A DNA stretch of 64,000 nucleotides from Methanomassiliicoccales archaeon (lineage in GTDB: Archaea; Thermoplasmatota; Thermoplasmata; Methanomassiliicoccales; UBA472), in the NCBI GenBank assembly GCA_026394395.1, contig JAPKYK010000001.1, forward strand, positions 1 through 64,000, in the 5' to 3' direction. Under the pieces are notes generated by a model that saw nothing but the letters and a program-made list of their open reading frames with translations, ran no database searches and was not told where the DNA came from. Positions 42,028 through 58,800 of the stretch are shown here, piece by piece. The number at the start of each line of letters is the position of its first letter. Within the stretch, counting starts at the first letter, position 1. Both the position numbers and the translations under genes were made by a program.

Positions 42028-42294
42028 TTGGAGGATTCCGTACCATTTAACGTATTGAGCCACAAGATGGTGCCTGTCCACGAACTCTTGAGCGATGAGG
42101 AGGCAGACGCGGTCCTAAAGCAGTTAAAAATCACCCGCGACCAGCTTCCCAAGATCAAGGACATCGACGCCGCCATCAAGACGCTCGAGAAGGCCATGAA
42201 CAGGAGCATCCCTGAGAAGAGCATCATCAAGATCATCAGGGACAGCCAAACCGCAGAAATAGCGGTAGTCTATCGTCTCGTTATAAGAGGGTGA
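42028..42294 (+). CDS. rpoH: RNA polymerase subunit H (Rpo5)
   Basis: The archaeal counterpart of the Rpb5 C-terminal domain, 88 aa from the TTG at 42028. TTG is chosen because GAGGTGAT lies at the right distance; a GTG at 42019 would fall inside that site. [20 protein letters not shown] and [20 protein letters not shown] are diagnostic. The stop overlaps the rpoB start by 4 nt. Confidence 0.93.
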   Translation: MEDSVPFNVLSHKMVPVHELLSDEEADAVLKQLKITRDQLPKIKDIDAAIKTLEKAMNRSIPEKSIIKIIRDSQTAEIAVVYRLVIRG

Positions 42295-45200
42295 ACCTAT
42301 TGAGGGATCTGGTCGATCTTTATTTTAAGGAGAACAGTATCGTTAACCATCATATTGCCAGTTTCAACGATTTCCTAGCGTCGCAGGCCAACCCCAACAG
42401 CCGCATGCAGAAGATCGTGGACAACGTACGCGTGGTGGCCGAGGACCCCGAAAGGGGCATGATAACGCTGGACCAGGACAAGACCAACGGCAGGATCATC
42501 CAGATCCGCGTGGGTCGCCGCCGGGACGAGAAGACCGGACAGGTCGACCCGCACCTTAAGCCCACCCTGCACATCGGCGAGCCCATGGTCCGAGAGGCCA
42601 ACGGGTACATCCACAACATCACTCCCATGGAGGCCCGTCTGAGGAACCTCAACTACCTGGCATCCATCTATCTGGACTTCACCATAATCGAGGACGGCAT
42701 CGAGAAGGAGCCGGAGAACGTGCACATCGGCGACCTGCCCATAATGGTGAAGTCGCAGAAGTGCAACATATACAAGGAGAACCTGGAGAAGGACTACGAG
42801 CTGACCGACGAGCAGTACAACACCGAGCTCATGAAGAAGAGCGAGGACCCCATGGACGCCGGCGGTTACTTCATCATCGGCGGTACGGAGCGCGTCCTCA
42901 TCACGCTCGAGGACCTGGCGCCCAACCGGGTGATGGTCGAGCTGAGCGAGCGCTACGGCACCGCCATGGAGGTGGCCAAGGTCTTCTCGCAGAAGGAAGG
43001 CCACCGCGCTCTCACCCTGGTGGAGAAGAAGCGCGACGGCATGCTCATGGTCACCGTTCCCGCAGCCTCCGGCCAGATACCCCTGGTCGCCCTCATGAAG
43101 TCCCTGGGGATGGAGAACGACGAGGAGATCTACGAGGCCATAGTCTCCAGCCCGGAGATGGCCAACATCGTTTACGCTAACTTGGAAGAGATCCAGGACC
43201 CCAAGGTGTACGGTCCCACGGGCATATTCACCACCGAGCACGCCTTGACGTACCTGGAGAAAAAGTTCGCCACCGGCCAGGCCAAAGAGTACCGGGTCAA
43301 GAAGGTCGAGTCCATCATCGACCGCTCCCTGCTGCCCCACCTGGGCGACACCAAGGAGGACCGCCTCAAGAAGGCCATCTTCCTAGGAAGGATAGCCAGG
43401 TCCGTGCTCGAACTTTCCCTGGGCAAGCGCAAGGAGGACGACAAGGACCACTACGCCAACAAGCGCCTGAAGCTCTCCGGCGATCTTATGGAGGACCTGT
43501 TCCGGGTGGCCTTCACCAATCTGATGAAGGATTTGAAGTACCAGCTGGAACGCTCCTACGCTAGAAAGAAGGATTTGCGCATAAGCTCGGCCATCAGACC
43601 GGACCTCATGACCCACCGGTTGCTGCACGCTCTGGCGACGGGCAACTGGGTGGGCGGAAGGGCCGGTGTCAGCCAGCTGCTGGACCGCACGTCCAACATG
43701 AGCACCATCTCCCATCTGAGGAGGATCACCTCTTCCCTTACCCGCAGCCAGCCTCACTTCGAGGCTCGTGATCTGCACCCGACGCAGTGGGGCCGCCTGT
43801 GCCCCAACGAGACCCCCGAGGGTCAGAACTGCGGACTGGTGAAGAACGCCGCACTGATCATCAACGTCTCCGAAGGCTTCCGCGAGGAGGACGTGACCTT
43901 CCTGCTGAAGGACCTGGGCGTGCGCGAGGTGCGCGGCCAGCAGATGTCCGGCACCCGCGTGTACATCAACGGTGACCTGAAAGGGGTGCACGACGACCAC
44001 ACCTACTTGATCAACGAGATGAGGAACCGCCGCCGCTCCGGTCTGCTATCGGACGAGATCAACATCCGCTACGACGAGGAGATGGACGAGGTCATCATAA
44101 ACTGCGACGAAGGCCGTCTGCGCCGCGCCCTGATGGTGCTGAAGGATGGTCGCCTCATGATCACCAGAAAGCACCTGGAGGACATCCGCGCCGGTAAGAT
44201 GCGCTGGTCCGACCTGGTGCGCGAGGGCGTGCTGGAATGGATCGACGCTGAAGAGGAGGAGGACACCTTCATCGCCGTCGAGCCCTTCGAGGTGCCCCGC
44301 AAGTGCGGGAACTGCGAGAGGGACATCTCCCCACTGGATATGGATTGGATGAACCCCGGCACCACCGACAAGCACGCCGAGCTGAAGTGCAAGCACTGCG
44401 GTGGCATAACCAAGGTGGACTACCTGTTCAACAAGGCCCACACCCACATGGAAGTGGACCCCATGGTCATCCTGGGGGTCTGCGCTGGAATGGTGCCCTA
44501 CCCGGAGCACAACTCCTCCCCGCGTGTGACGATGGGGGCAGGAATGGCCAAGCAATCGCTAGGACTGGCGTCCAGCAACTACCGCAAGCGGCCGGACACC
44601 CGCGGGCACATATTGCATTACCCGCAGAAGCCCATGGTGCAGACCAAGTTCATGGACTTCGTGGCCTTCAACCAGCGCCCGGCCGGCCAGAACTTCGTGG
44701 TCGCCGTGCTTTCCTATCACGGCTACAACATGGAAGACGCGCTCATCCTGAACCAGAGCAGCGTGCAGCGCGGTCTCGGGCGCTCGACGTTCATGAGGAC
44801 GTACCGCACCGAGGAGCGCCGCTACCCTGGAGGACAGGAAGATCACTTCGAGATACCCTCCCCGGACGTGCGCGGGGCCAGGACCGACCTGGCCTACGCC
44901 AACCTGGGCGAGGACGGCCTGATATCGCCAGAAACGCCGGTCACCGGCGGGGACGTGCTGGTCGGAAAGACCTCTCCCCCACGCTTCGTGGAAGAGGAGG
45001 ACGCCAACTTCCTCACGGTCCAGAAGAGGCGTGAGACGTCCATCACCTGCCGTTCTGGCGAGACCGGCTGGGTGGACAGCGTCATGCTCACGGAATCGGA
45101 GAACGGTTCCCGTCTGGTCAAGGTCAAGGTCCGGGACGAGAGGATCCCGGAGCTGGGGGACAAGTTCGCCTCCAGGCACGGGCAGAAAGGAGTGGTGGGG

Positions 45201-45892
45201 CTGCTGGTCCCCTCCTGCGACATGCCCTTCACTACCGACGGGATCATCCCGGACCTGGTCATCAACCCCCACGCCATACCTTCCCGTATGACCGTGGCCC
45301 ACGTGCTGGAGATGATCGGCGGCAAGGTCGGCGCCCTAGAGGGACGCCACGTCGACGGCACAGCCTTCAGCGGCGAGCGCGAGGAAGCGCTCCGCCAGGC
45401 GCTGGTGGAGGCCGGGTTCCAGAAGACCGGCCGCGAGGTCATGTACGACGGCATAACCGGTCACATGATCACCGCCGACATCTTCATCGGGGTGATATAT
45501 TACCAGAAGCTGCACCACATGGTCTCTGGCAAGATGCACGTCAGGTCCCGCGGGCCGGTGCAGATACTCACCCGCCAGCCGACCGAGGGCCGGTCCAGAC
45601 AGGGCGGTCTGAGGTTCGGGGAGATGGAGAGGGACTGCCTCATCGGGCACGGCGCGGCCATGGTCATAAAGGACCGGCTGCTGGACGAGTCCGACGGCAC
45701 CTATCAGTGGGTGTGCGGGAACTCCAACTGCGGCCACATAGCCATATTGGACAAGAGGGGCTCGCTGCACTGCCCGGTGTGCGGTAACAACACCAACGTG
45801 CACATGATCCAGACGTCCTACGCCTTCAAGTTGCTGCTCGATGAGCTGCTCTCGCTTGGGGTCGCCATGCGCTTACAACTGGAGGATTTGAG

Positions 45893-45896
<4 letters not shown>
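42291..45896 (+). CDS. rpoB: RNA polymerase subunit B (Rpo2), undivided
   Basis: The second-largest subunit in one piece of 1201 aa, where many methanogens have it split into B'' and B'. GTG start at 42291 (TTG at 42300 also possible). The split point region around residue 490-520 runs through without a break ([23 protein letters not shown]). Catalytic blocks [12 protein letters not shown] and [17 protein letters not shown] are intact. A C-terminal zinc site is formed by CGNSNC and CPVC. It overlaps rpoA1 by 4 nt. Confidence 0.97.
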
Positions 45897-50444
<4,548 letters not shown>

Positions 50445-50473
50445 GCCTCCAACATACTTTCGCTGGTCTGAAC

Positions 50474-50902
50474 ATGACTTCTGATATCACTTTCACAGAG
50501 GAGACCCTGCGCTACATCAGCCTGTTCGAGAAGGTCACCAAGGCCAGGGTACGCGACTGCATGGAGACCGAGGAGAAGCTGGTCTTCGTCGTCGACCCGG
50601 GCCAGGCCAACCGCGCGGTGGGCAAGGGCGGGGAGAACGTGATCAAGCTGAAGAACACCACCGGGAAGAACATCCAGGTAGTGGAATTCTCTGACGACGC
50701 CGAGACGTTCATCAAGAACGTGTTCTACAACTACGGTCCGGAGAAAGTGGAGATCGAGACCCGCGGCAACATCGTGCACGCCACGGTGACGGTCGATCCG
50801 GCGGTGAAGGGTAGGGCGATAGGCAAGAACGGCAAGAACCTGAAGATCGCCCGCGACCTGGTCAACCGCCACCACAACGTCCAGAGCATATCGGTGGCCT
50901 GA
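50474..50902 (+). CDS. nusA: Transcription factor NusA (archaeal, two KH domains)
   Basis: A 142-aa protein starting at the ATG at 50474; the longer frame overlaps rpl30e and is rejected. First KH domain: VVDPGQANRAVGKGGENVIKLKN; second: TVDPAVKGRAIGKNGKNLKIAR. It is the short archaeal form without the S1 domain. In most archaea rpsL and rpsG come next; here a convergent gene follows at once. Confidence 0.92.
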   Translation: MTSDITFTEETLRYISLFEKVTKARVRDCMETEEKLVFVVDPGQANRAVGKGGENVIKLKNTTGKNIQVVEFSDDAETFIKNVFYNYGPEKVEIETRGNIVHATVTVDPAVKGRAIGKNGKNLKIARDLVNRHHNVQSISVA

Positions 50903-51964
50903 TCAGTTCAAAGGTTCCCGCTCCACTTCCAGGTGGTCCGCGGTGGGGTACTGCTCCACCAGGAAGCACTTGAAGGGGAGGGACGGGGCTAGGTCCTCCA
51001 GCACCCAGGAGGCCACCTCCAACCTTTTCCTTTTCTCGTCCAGGTGCAGCAATTCTTCCGGAACATCGTGCTCTTCGCGCAGTATGCGCATAGCGCTCTC
51101 CGGTCCGTCCTCCACCAGACCTAGTAATATCATTCCCTCCGAGGTCACCAGATCGATAGGCCTGGCCACGCGCCTGGCCCGCCGCTTCAGCCTCTCCCGC
51201 AGCTGCACCTGGTCCTTGAAGCTGGAAGAGCAGAAGTGCACCGGCAGCATCTCACCCACCTCCCTCACGATCTCCTCGGCCAGCTCCTGGCTGCCGGACA
51301 TGGCACTGGTAACGTCGGAGCGGACGAAAAAACCGTGGTCCACCAAGGCCCGGCAATTGGTCTCCGAGACCTCCAGCTCGTTGAGGTTCACGAAATCCAG
51401 ATGGTTATCGGCGGCGTAACGGCACAGCGCCAGCAGCCCTTCCTTCTCTCCCGGGAGAACCGGCACCTCGAAGCCCACCTTCATCCCCAGTCCCTGCAAG
51501 CTCTCCGCGATCCGCAACGAGCTCAGGTCCTTCCAGCTTTCGAAAGGGGGGTGCAGCCTCAGCTCGTCCAGCCCGCTCTCCTGTAGTCGCATGAACTTAT
51601 CGTGATCGATGGTCGCGGTATAAAGGTGAATGTGGTGAGCGGCCCCGAACCTCTCCTTCAGCAAGGTTATGTAACGCACCGTCCGGTCCATGACCAGCAG
51701 CGGGTCCCCGCCAGTGATCCCGGTCCCCCGGGCCCCGATGGCCTCGGTCTCGCCGATCACATCCTCGTTGCATTCCACAAGCAGCTCGTTGGCGTATACC
51801 ACGTCCTTGTTCTTCTTCCCCTCGGAGAGCGGACAGTAGTAGCAGGACCGGCCGCATCTGCCGGTGACCAACAGCACCATCTTGGCCCCTTTCCGGCAAA
51901 GCCGGCAGCCGCGGGGCAAGCTCCTAGTGTAGAAGGACGACGCTTCCATGGGGGTGATGCGCAT
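50903..51964 (-). CDS. Radical SAM protein, pyruvate-formate-lyase-activase-like
   Basis: A protein of about 353 aa from the ATG at 51964 (MRITPMEAS); upstream starts are possible to 52009. The [4Fe-4S] motif GRCGRSCYYCPLSEGKK gives C-x3-C-x2-C. GTGITGGDPLLVMDRTVRYI is the glycine-rich strand 2. Two cysteines precede it (GCRLCRKGAK). A C-terminal accessory domain has no recognised motif. The substrate is unknown. It ends on the base after the nusA stop. Confidence 0.82.
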   Translation of the reverse strand: MRITPMEASSFYTRSLPRGCRLCRKGAKMVLLVTGRCGRSCYYCPLSEGKKNKDVVYANELLVECNEDVIGETEAIGARGTGITGGDPLLVMDRTVRYITLLKERFGAAHHIHLYTATIDHDKFMRLQESGLDELRLHPPFESWKDLSSLRIAESLQGLGMKVGFEVPVLPGEKEGLLALCRYAADNHLDFVNLNELEVSETNCRALVDHGFFVRSDVTSAMSGSQELAEEIVREVGEMLPVHFCSSSFKDQVQLRERLKRRARRVARPIDLVTSEGMILLGLVEDGPESAMRILREEHDVPEELLHLDEKRKRLEVASWVLEDLAPSLPFKCFLVEQYPTADHLEVEREPLN

Positions 51965-52050
51965 GGACCCCCTACCCATTCCGGCGGACTTAACGCTTGC
52001 CCATGGCAAATCCTAAATCGAACCGGGACGTTAGTGGGGGGGGGGAGAAC

Positions 52051-52701
52051 ATGAGAAAGGGGAGCAGGATCATACTGGCGCTGGACGAGGTGCGAGAGGA
52101 GCGGGCCCTGTGGGTGGCGGACCAGGTGGCCGACCTGGTGGACGCCATCAAGATAAATTGGCCCCTGGTGCTGTCCACCTCCCCTGAGACCATAACCCGG
52201 CTTTCCCAGAAGGCCCCGGTCATCTGCGACTTCAAGGTGGCCGACATCCCCAACACCGCCTCCCTTATAGTGTCCCAGGCGGTCAAGCGCGGGGCGGAAG
52301 GTGTGATCGTCCACGGCTTCACCGGCAGCGACTCGGTGAAAGCGGCCGTCCAGGCCGCCGACGGCCGCCAGATATTCGTAGTCACCGAGATGAGCCATCC
52401 CGGTGGCGCAGAGTTCACCGCCCCGGCGGCGGAATCGCTGGCCAGGATGGCCGTGGAGTGCGGCGCGTCCGGCATCATCGCCCCGGCCACGCGACCGGAG
52501 AGGGTGGCGGCGTTGCGCAAGATAGTCGGGGACCTGCTCATACTCTCCCCCGGGGTCGGTGCGCAGGGCGGTAGCGCCTCGGCCACCATAAGCAAAGGAG
52601 CAGATTATGTCATCGTCGGCCGCAGCATATACGGGGCGGAGAACCCCCGGGAAGCTGCCCTGCAGGTCGCAGGAGAGATAAAAAAGGTCCTGCGCCGGTA
52701 G
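52051..52701 (+). CDS. pyrF: Orotidine 5'-phosphate decarboxylase
   Basis: The last step of UMP synthesis. Start at the ATG at 52051 behind a G-rich GGGGGAG; the upstream frame is not coding-like. The catalytic DFKVADIPNT (D-x-K-x2-D) is intact, and the phosphate-binding ILSPGVGAQGG and YVIVGRSIY close the barrel. Confidence 0.95.
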   Translation: MRKGSRIILALDEVREERALWVADQVADLVDAIKINWPLVLSTSPETITRLSQKAPVICDFKVADIPNTASLIVSQAVKRGAEGVIVHGFTGSDSVKAAVQAADGRQIFVVTEMSHPGGAEFTAPAAESLARMAVECGASGIIAPATRPERVAALRKIVGDLLILSPGVGAQGGSASATISKGADYVIVGRSIYGAENPREAALQVAGEIKKVLRR

Positions 52702-52766
52702 CTCGCAGGAAGGGCACTTGCGACAACTGCCAGACACATGATTTTTATAGCATGAAATGGACCAAC

Positions 52767-52778
52767 GTTTTTATACGG
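52767..52778 (+). promoter_or_regulatory. TATA box of the aglB gene
   Basis: GTTTTTATACGG lies 44-55 bp before the ATG at 52822; a similar GATTTTTATAGC lies 27 bp further up. Confidence 0.5.
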
Positions 52779-52821
52779 GGTCTCACATCAGTTGCTAATC
52801 ATCCCCAGAGGAGATTTACTG

Positions 52822-55800
52822 ATGGCAACGAAACAGGAGGGGTCCAGTCTCCCCACTGAAAAGCAGCGCTTAGCCTCGTTGTCCAATTTCTCCCAGAATC
52901 TATCGAATTCTTGGATCGGAAGGAATTGGCAGACGGTGCTGGTGTTGGCAATGTTGGTCTTCCTGGCCTTGTTCGTCAGGAGCTACTTTGCCTACTCCAC
53001 CTCCGTGGACAACGGCTACCTGGTCTCAGGTGGCTCTGACTCTTACTATCACATGAGGGTCATAAACCATGCGGTGGCAACTGGGGACCACCTGGTATAC
53101 GACAACATGTTGAACTATCCCTGGGGGATGAGGAACCCCCGCCCGCCGCTGTACGACTGGTCAGTGGCGGTGTTCGGCATGGTCCTCAGCACCCTCACCG
53201 GCCTGGCCATCACCGACGCCATCGGGCTGTCCCTGGTGTTCTCCACCGCGGTATGGGGCGCGCTGACCGTCATTCCAGTATACATGCTGGGCAAGGCCGC
53301 CTTCGGAAAGAAGGCGGGCATGCTGGGCGCTTTCATCTTCGCCCTGATGGCCGGTCACATCGAACGAACCGTCCTGTCCAACGCCGACCACGACGCCATG
53401 GTGCTGTTCTTCGTGGTGTTCGCCTTCTATTTCCTGCTGCGCTCCCTGCAGTCGGTCAACGGAAGCCAATGGGTGACCAGCTGGAAGGAACGGAAGGCGA
53501 TAGGCTCCGGGTTGAAGGGGTATCTGGGAACGAACCAGGCCTCCCTGATATACGCCGCCCTGGGCGGTATGAGCATGGCCGCCGTTGCTTTGATCTGGAC
53601 CGGCTACACCTATCTGTTGATCATCATATTCGTCTACTTCATAGTGCAGCTCCTGGTGGACCGTTTCCGTAACGCGGACTCCATGGGCGTGCTTTTCACC
53701 ATAATCGCCTTCTTCGGCACAGCGTTCCTGGTGATGGCGCCCACGTACGTCAGCTTGAACCTGGTGAACACCTGGTTCGACACCCCGGTTTTCCTTTTCA
53801 TCGTGGCCGTCGTCGGAGGACTGATGTTCGTGGTCACCCGTGACTACCCTTGGACCCTAGTACTTCCGGTCTTAGCCGCGATAACCGTGGCCACCTTGGC
53901 AGTGCTATCGGTGCTGTCCCCCTCGCTCTTCGAGTCCATAATTACCGGTCAGGGTTACCTGGTGAAGAGCAAACTTTACAGCACAATATCCGAGGCCCAG
54001 GCCCCGAACTTCTCCACCCTGGCCATGTCCTTCGGAATGGTCACGTTCTGGCTGTCCTTGATAGGCATATTCTGGGCTGCGATCAAGATCCCCAAGAACA
54101 TCAGCCCATACTTCATATTCGTGGTCGTCTGGGTAGGCGTATCCATCTATATGGCCTCCTCAGCGGCCAGGTTCGTGTTCAACGCCTCCCCGGCCTTCGC
54201 TATCTCGGCTGGCTGGGTGCTGGGAATGATCATCGAGCGTCTGAAGTTCGACGAGATGATCCGCAGCCTGCGCGCCGACCATGGCGGGTTCTTCAAGACC
54301 ATCCGCCAGTCCGTGAAGCTAAAGCACGTACTAGGCGCGCTGTTCATCGTCATGATGATACTAGTGCCCAATGTCTGGTACGCCCTGGACGCCAGCATAC
54401 CGTCCAACACCAAGACCGGCTACGACATGCAGATCTATACGGCCATACCGGACTTCATGAAACCTTCGGACTATGACACCAAGAACGGCACCTACTGGTA
54501 CCTGGGGGCGTTCACCTACGGCATGACCGAGACCAATGAATATTGGCCGGTGGCCTGGAAATGGTTCTCGGAGCAAGATTCTAACATAACCACGGCCGTA
54601 GACCGTCCAGCCTTCCTGTCATGGTGGGACTACGGGTTCGAGGCCATCGAGGAAGGGGCGCACCCATCGGTGGCCGACAACTTCCAGAACGGCTACGCCT
54701 TCGCCGGCAGCTTCCTCATGTGCCAGACCGAGGACGGGGCCATAGCCCTGCTCATCGTCCGCTGTGTGGAGGGCTATATCAGCTCCCATGATACATCGAC
54801 CTATGATCAAATCATCAGCACCATGCAATCCTATGGTGTGAATACGGAAAGGTTCGTTGACATAATCAACCACCCGGCCAACTATAAGGAGGAGATACTG
54901 GCCAACCCGAGCGTCTACGGAGAGTACGACTCCGACCTGAGCGACAACAATGCCATGTACGCCGCAACTCGGGTGGAGCTGTGCAACCTGGACCAGGAAA
55001 CGCTGGTCCTGCTCTACAATGACGTGCGCGAGATAACCGGCAACGATATTGGATATATATCCGTGGACAGCCGCCTGTTCCCCTTCTCGGCCACATCGTC
55101 CAACATCTTCTACGCCCCGGCCAAGCTGGCCGACCAACGCCTGGACGATAGCGGTTACCCCTACGACTATTACACCATCTACGCCGTGGACTACTACGGC
55201 AACAAGATTGCCTTAAATAATGTGACCTCGAGCGATTACATCGTGAACTACGAGATCGATTACACCGAGGCCTTCTACAACACCATGCTGTACCGCACCT
55301 TCATGGGCTATGGCCCCTCGGACGTGGGGCAGACGGAACAGGGCATACCGGGCATATCCGGGAGCCTGAAGAGCGACTCCTCCATGCAGGGCTGGAACAT
55401 GACCAACTTCCGTATGGTCTACCGCACCGCTTATTACAATCCATTCCCCAGCGAGGACGTGGCCAACCACACCGACGCCTGGAGGGCAGTATCCTACGAA
55501 GAGGCCATAAAGCTGTACTACCAGATCTATTACGGCGAGATAACCGGAACCGTGGACCTGTCATCCTCCAGCCTCTACTCCGGAGTAGTGTTCCTGCAGT
55601 ACTACGACGGCGCCATAATCCAAGGAACGGCCGTCTCCGAGACAGGAGAGCCCATGTCCGACCTGTGGGTCACGGTGTACGACGAGTACGGCATACCGCA
55701 CCAGGTGGTCAAGACCGACGAGAACGGACATTACAATTTGATCGCCCCCTTCGGACAGACCACCGTGGTCTTCTCCTACGGGGACCTGGACGCCACCCAG

Positions 55801-58800
55801 CTGGTGGGCACCGAGCTCTATTCGACCACCATCACCATAACCTACGACCAGGCCATGCGCGTGGAGACCGACGCCAACAAGGACGGACAGCTCGATTACC
55901 TGATCGACCTGGACGCGGTCATCACCGCCGCCACGCTGGACGGCCAGGTCTACCTGGACGTTGATGGTAACGGTAAGTACAGCGCAACCACCGACCAGGT
56001 ACTGGTCGGCGCCACCGTGACCTTCGAGAACGAGACCGCTGGTTACAGCGTAGAAACGATCACCACCGAGAATGGCTACGAGCTGCTGGGCGTGACGCCC
56101 ATGAACGGCACCATCAGCGTAGAGTACAATGGTCACGTGTTCGATGAGAAAACGGTGACCGCGGTAGCGGACGACACTGTCACCACCGACCTGTACGTCG
56201 AGCCAGCGAGCATCACCGGTGTGGCCTACCTGAGCGACGGCTCGGTGGCCAACGGGGTCAACATAACCCTGGTGGACCAGATCAGCGGCGGCTCATCGCT
56301 GGTCACCACCAACGCCAGCGGCGGTTACTCCTTCGAGAACCTGCTGCCCGGCAACTACACCATCCAGGCGCCGGACGGCTCCGTGGTGAAAAACGCCGAC
56401 CTGGTGCTGGCGGAGGGCGATGACCTTGAGCTGGACCTCGTTCTATACGAATCAATGCGCCTATCCGGCATCGTTAGCAGCGACGGGCAGGCCATCTCCA
56501 ACGCCATGATCGGCCTCACCGGGGACCAAGGCACGGTCTGGGTCCTGAGCGACTCCCGCGGCCGGTACTCGGCCGTCATCCCTAAGGGCAACGTGACCGT
56601 GTACGCCACGGCCACCGTCGGAGGGACGGAGGTCGTGTATCTGGCAAAGGTGCTGGCCACCGACAACCTGACCCTCAACCTGCAGCTGGGAACGGCAGTG
56701 ATCCTGGAAGGAACGGTCCAATATAGCGGTTCCGCCGTCTCCGGGGCCACGGTGCAATTGAGGTCCGTATCCACCGGGGCGATTTTCAACGCCGTCACCA
56801 ATTCCAGCAGCGGCTTCCGGGCCGTGCTGCCCAGCGGCCTGTACTTCGGCTACATGTACTATCTGTCCCGGTCCTACTGGGGAGACATCAACTTGAACGC
56901 CTCGGTCTCATCCACCTTCAACCTGATCTCCTCGGCCACCATATCCGGCACTGCCTGGTATGACGAGGACGCCAACGGGGCGGTCTCGTCTGGCGAGGCC
57001 CTGGCCAACGTAAGGGTCACCATCAAGGACAGCGTAGGACGCGAGGTATCGGTGCTCACCGATTCCGACGGCAGGTATTCGTTCGTGATGCCTACCAGCA
57101 AGAGCTACACCTTGACCGCGGTCAAGGACGGATACGAGACGCTATACAAGAGCTACAGCCCGCTGATCGTCAGCATGTCCACCGACCTGAACATGGTGGC
57201 CACGGAAAGGCAGGTCAGTGGCAGCATCTCCGAGACCATGTCCGGCATGACGGTGGTGTTCACCGCCGACAGCGATTCCGCTATCAGCAAGACCACCACG
57301 ACCGCGGCCGACGGCAGCTTCTATGTCGATCTGTCGCCAGGTGACTATACCGTCGAGGTGGACCAGAACGTCACCGCCGGCGACGGCTCGGTAAGGTATC
57401 AGACCTTGAAACCTCTAGACCTGACGGTCTCCATCGGCCAGGACCCCGAGGCCTTGAGCGTCGAGATCGTGGAGAGGTACCTGGTCGCCGGGACGGTCAG
57501 CCCTAGCGGCACGGTCAGCATGGTGTTCGACGGCATGGACATCACTTCCGTCTCGACCACCAGCGCCTATTCCGTCTACCTGCAGGAGGGCAACTACTCG
57601 CTCTACGTCCGGGTGGACAACTCCAGCCAGCGTTCGGCCTACCTGGGCCGCGTGCTGGTCAGCGGCCCGATGACCCTGGACGTGGCGGCGGAGACCGCCT
57701 ACCAGACCATCATCAGCGTCAGCTTGGGGAACAGCGTCAGGGCCAGCGTGAACGTGGCCGTCGATCTGGACGGGGCATACTACAACGTCAGCACCTCCAG
57801 CACTGGCAGGGTCACCGTGGTCCTAGCGCCAGGTGATTACACGGCCTTCGTCGCGCACCACACCATCGGCACCATCAACAGCGTGGAAACGTACGTGGTG
57901 TACAAGGCCCAGACCAATTTCACCGTGGCCAATTCCTTGAATTCGGTGGCCGTGACGACCACCATCTCCCTGGACAACGCCACGGTCGAAGGGCTGACGC
58001 TCAGCTCTGGAACGGCCATCGCCGCCTCCATCCAGTTCCAGGCCACCTCCGAGGCGGCCATGGACCTGACCGTGGACGCGCCGCTCGGCAATTACTCGGT
58101 GCAGCTAGCCCCGGGCAACTACAGCGTCTACGCCCTGAGCGCGGACAGCAGCAAGGCCTTCCTGGGAACGCTCATCATCGACCAGCCTGGAACGTACACC
58201 TACGACATGGACCTGGTCAAGGCGTTGCGCCTGTCGGGGGTGACCTTCGCCAACGATGAAGGAAGCAGCGCCGAGCTGATCGCCACTGGCGAAGAAGCTT
58301 ACGCCTTCAGCAGCGATGCCGACGGCAGCTACGAGGTGTACCTCCCGGCTGGAACCTATGCCTTGTCGGCGCAGACCACGACGACCGAGGCCGGAGTGGC
58401 GGTCACTTACCTCGGCCAGGTGGATGTCGTCCTTGAGGACGTCACCACTAAAGGGGTAACCATGGAGAAGGTGGTCTCCCAGAGCGTCGATATATCCTGG
58501 GACAGCACCCAGAAGGCCACCCTCAGTGCCGGAGAGACCGCCATATACACCATCAGGGTGGTCAACAAGGGCAACGTGGAGGACACCTTCGCCATCACCT
58601 CTTCCAGCACCGGCTGGACCATAGTGCTGTCGGAGACCGAGGTCACCGTCGGCTACGGGTCGACCAACAGCCAAGTGATCACCGTTCAGATCACCCCGTC
58701 CAGCACCGTCAAGGTGAGCCACAGCTCGATAACCATCAAGGCCACCTCGACCACCAACTCGTCCGTTTACGACTCCGCGAGCATCGACGCCATCATCCGA

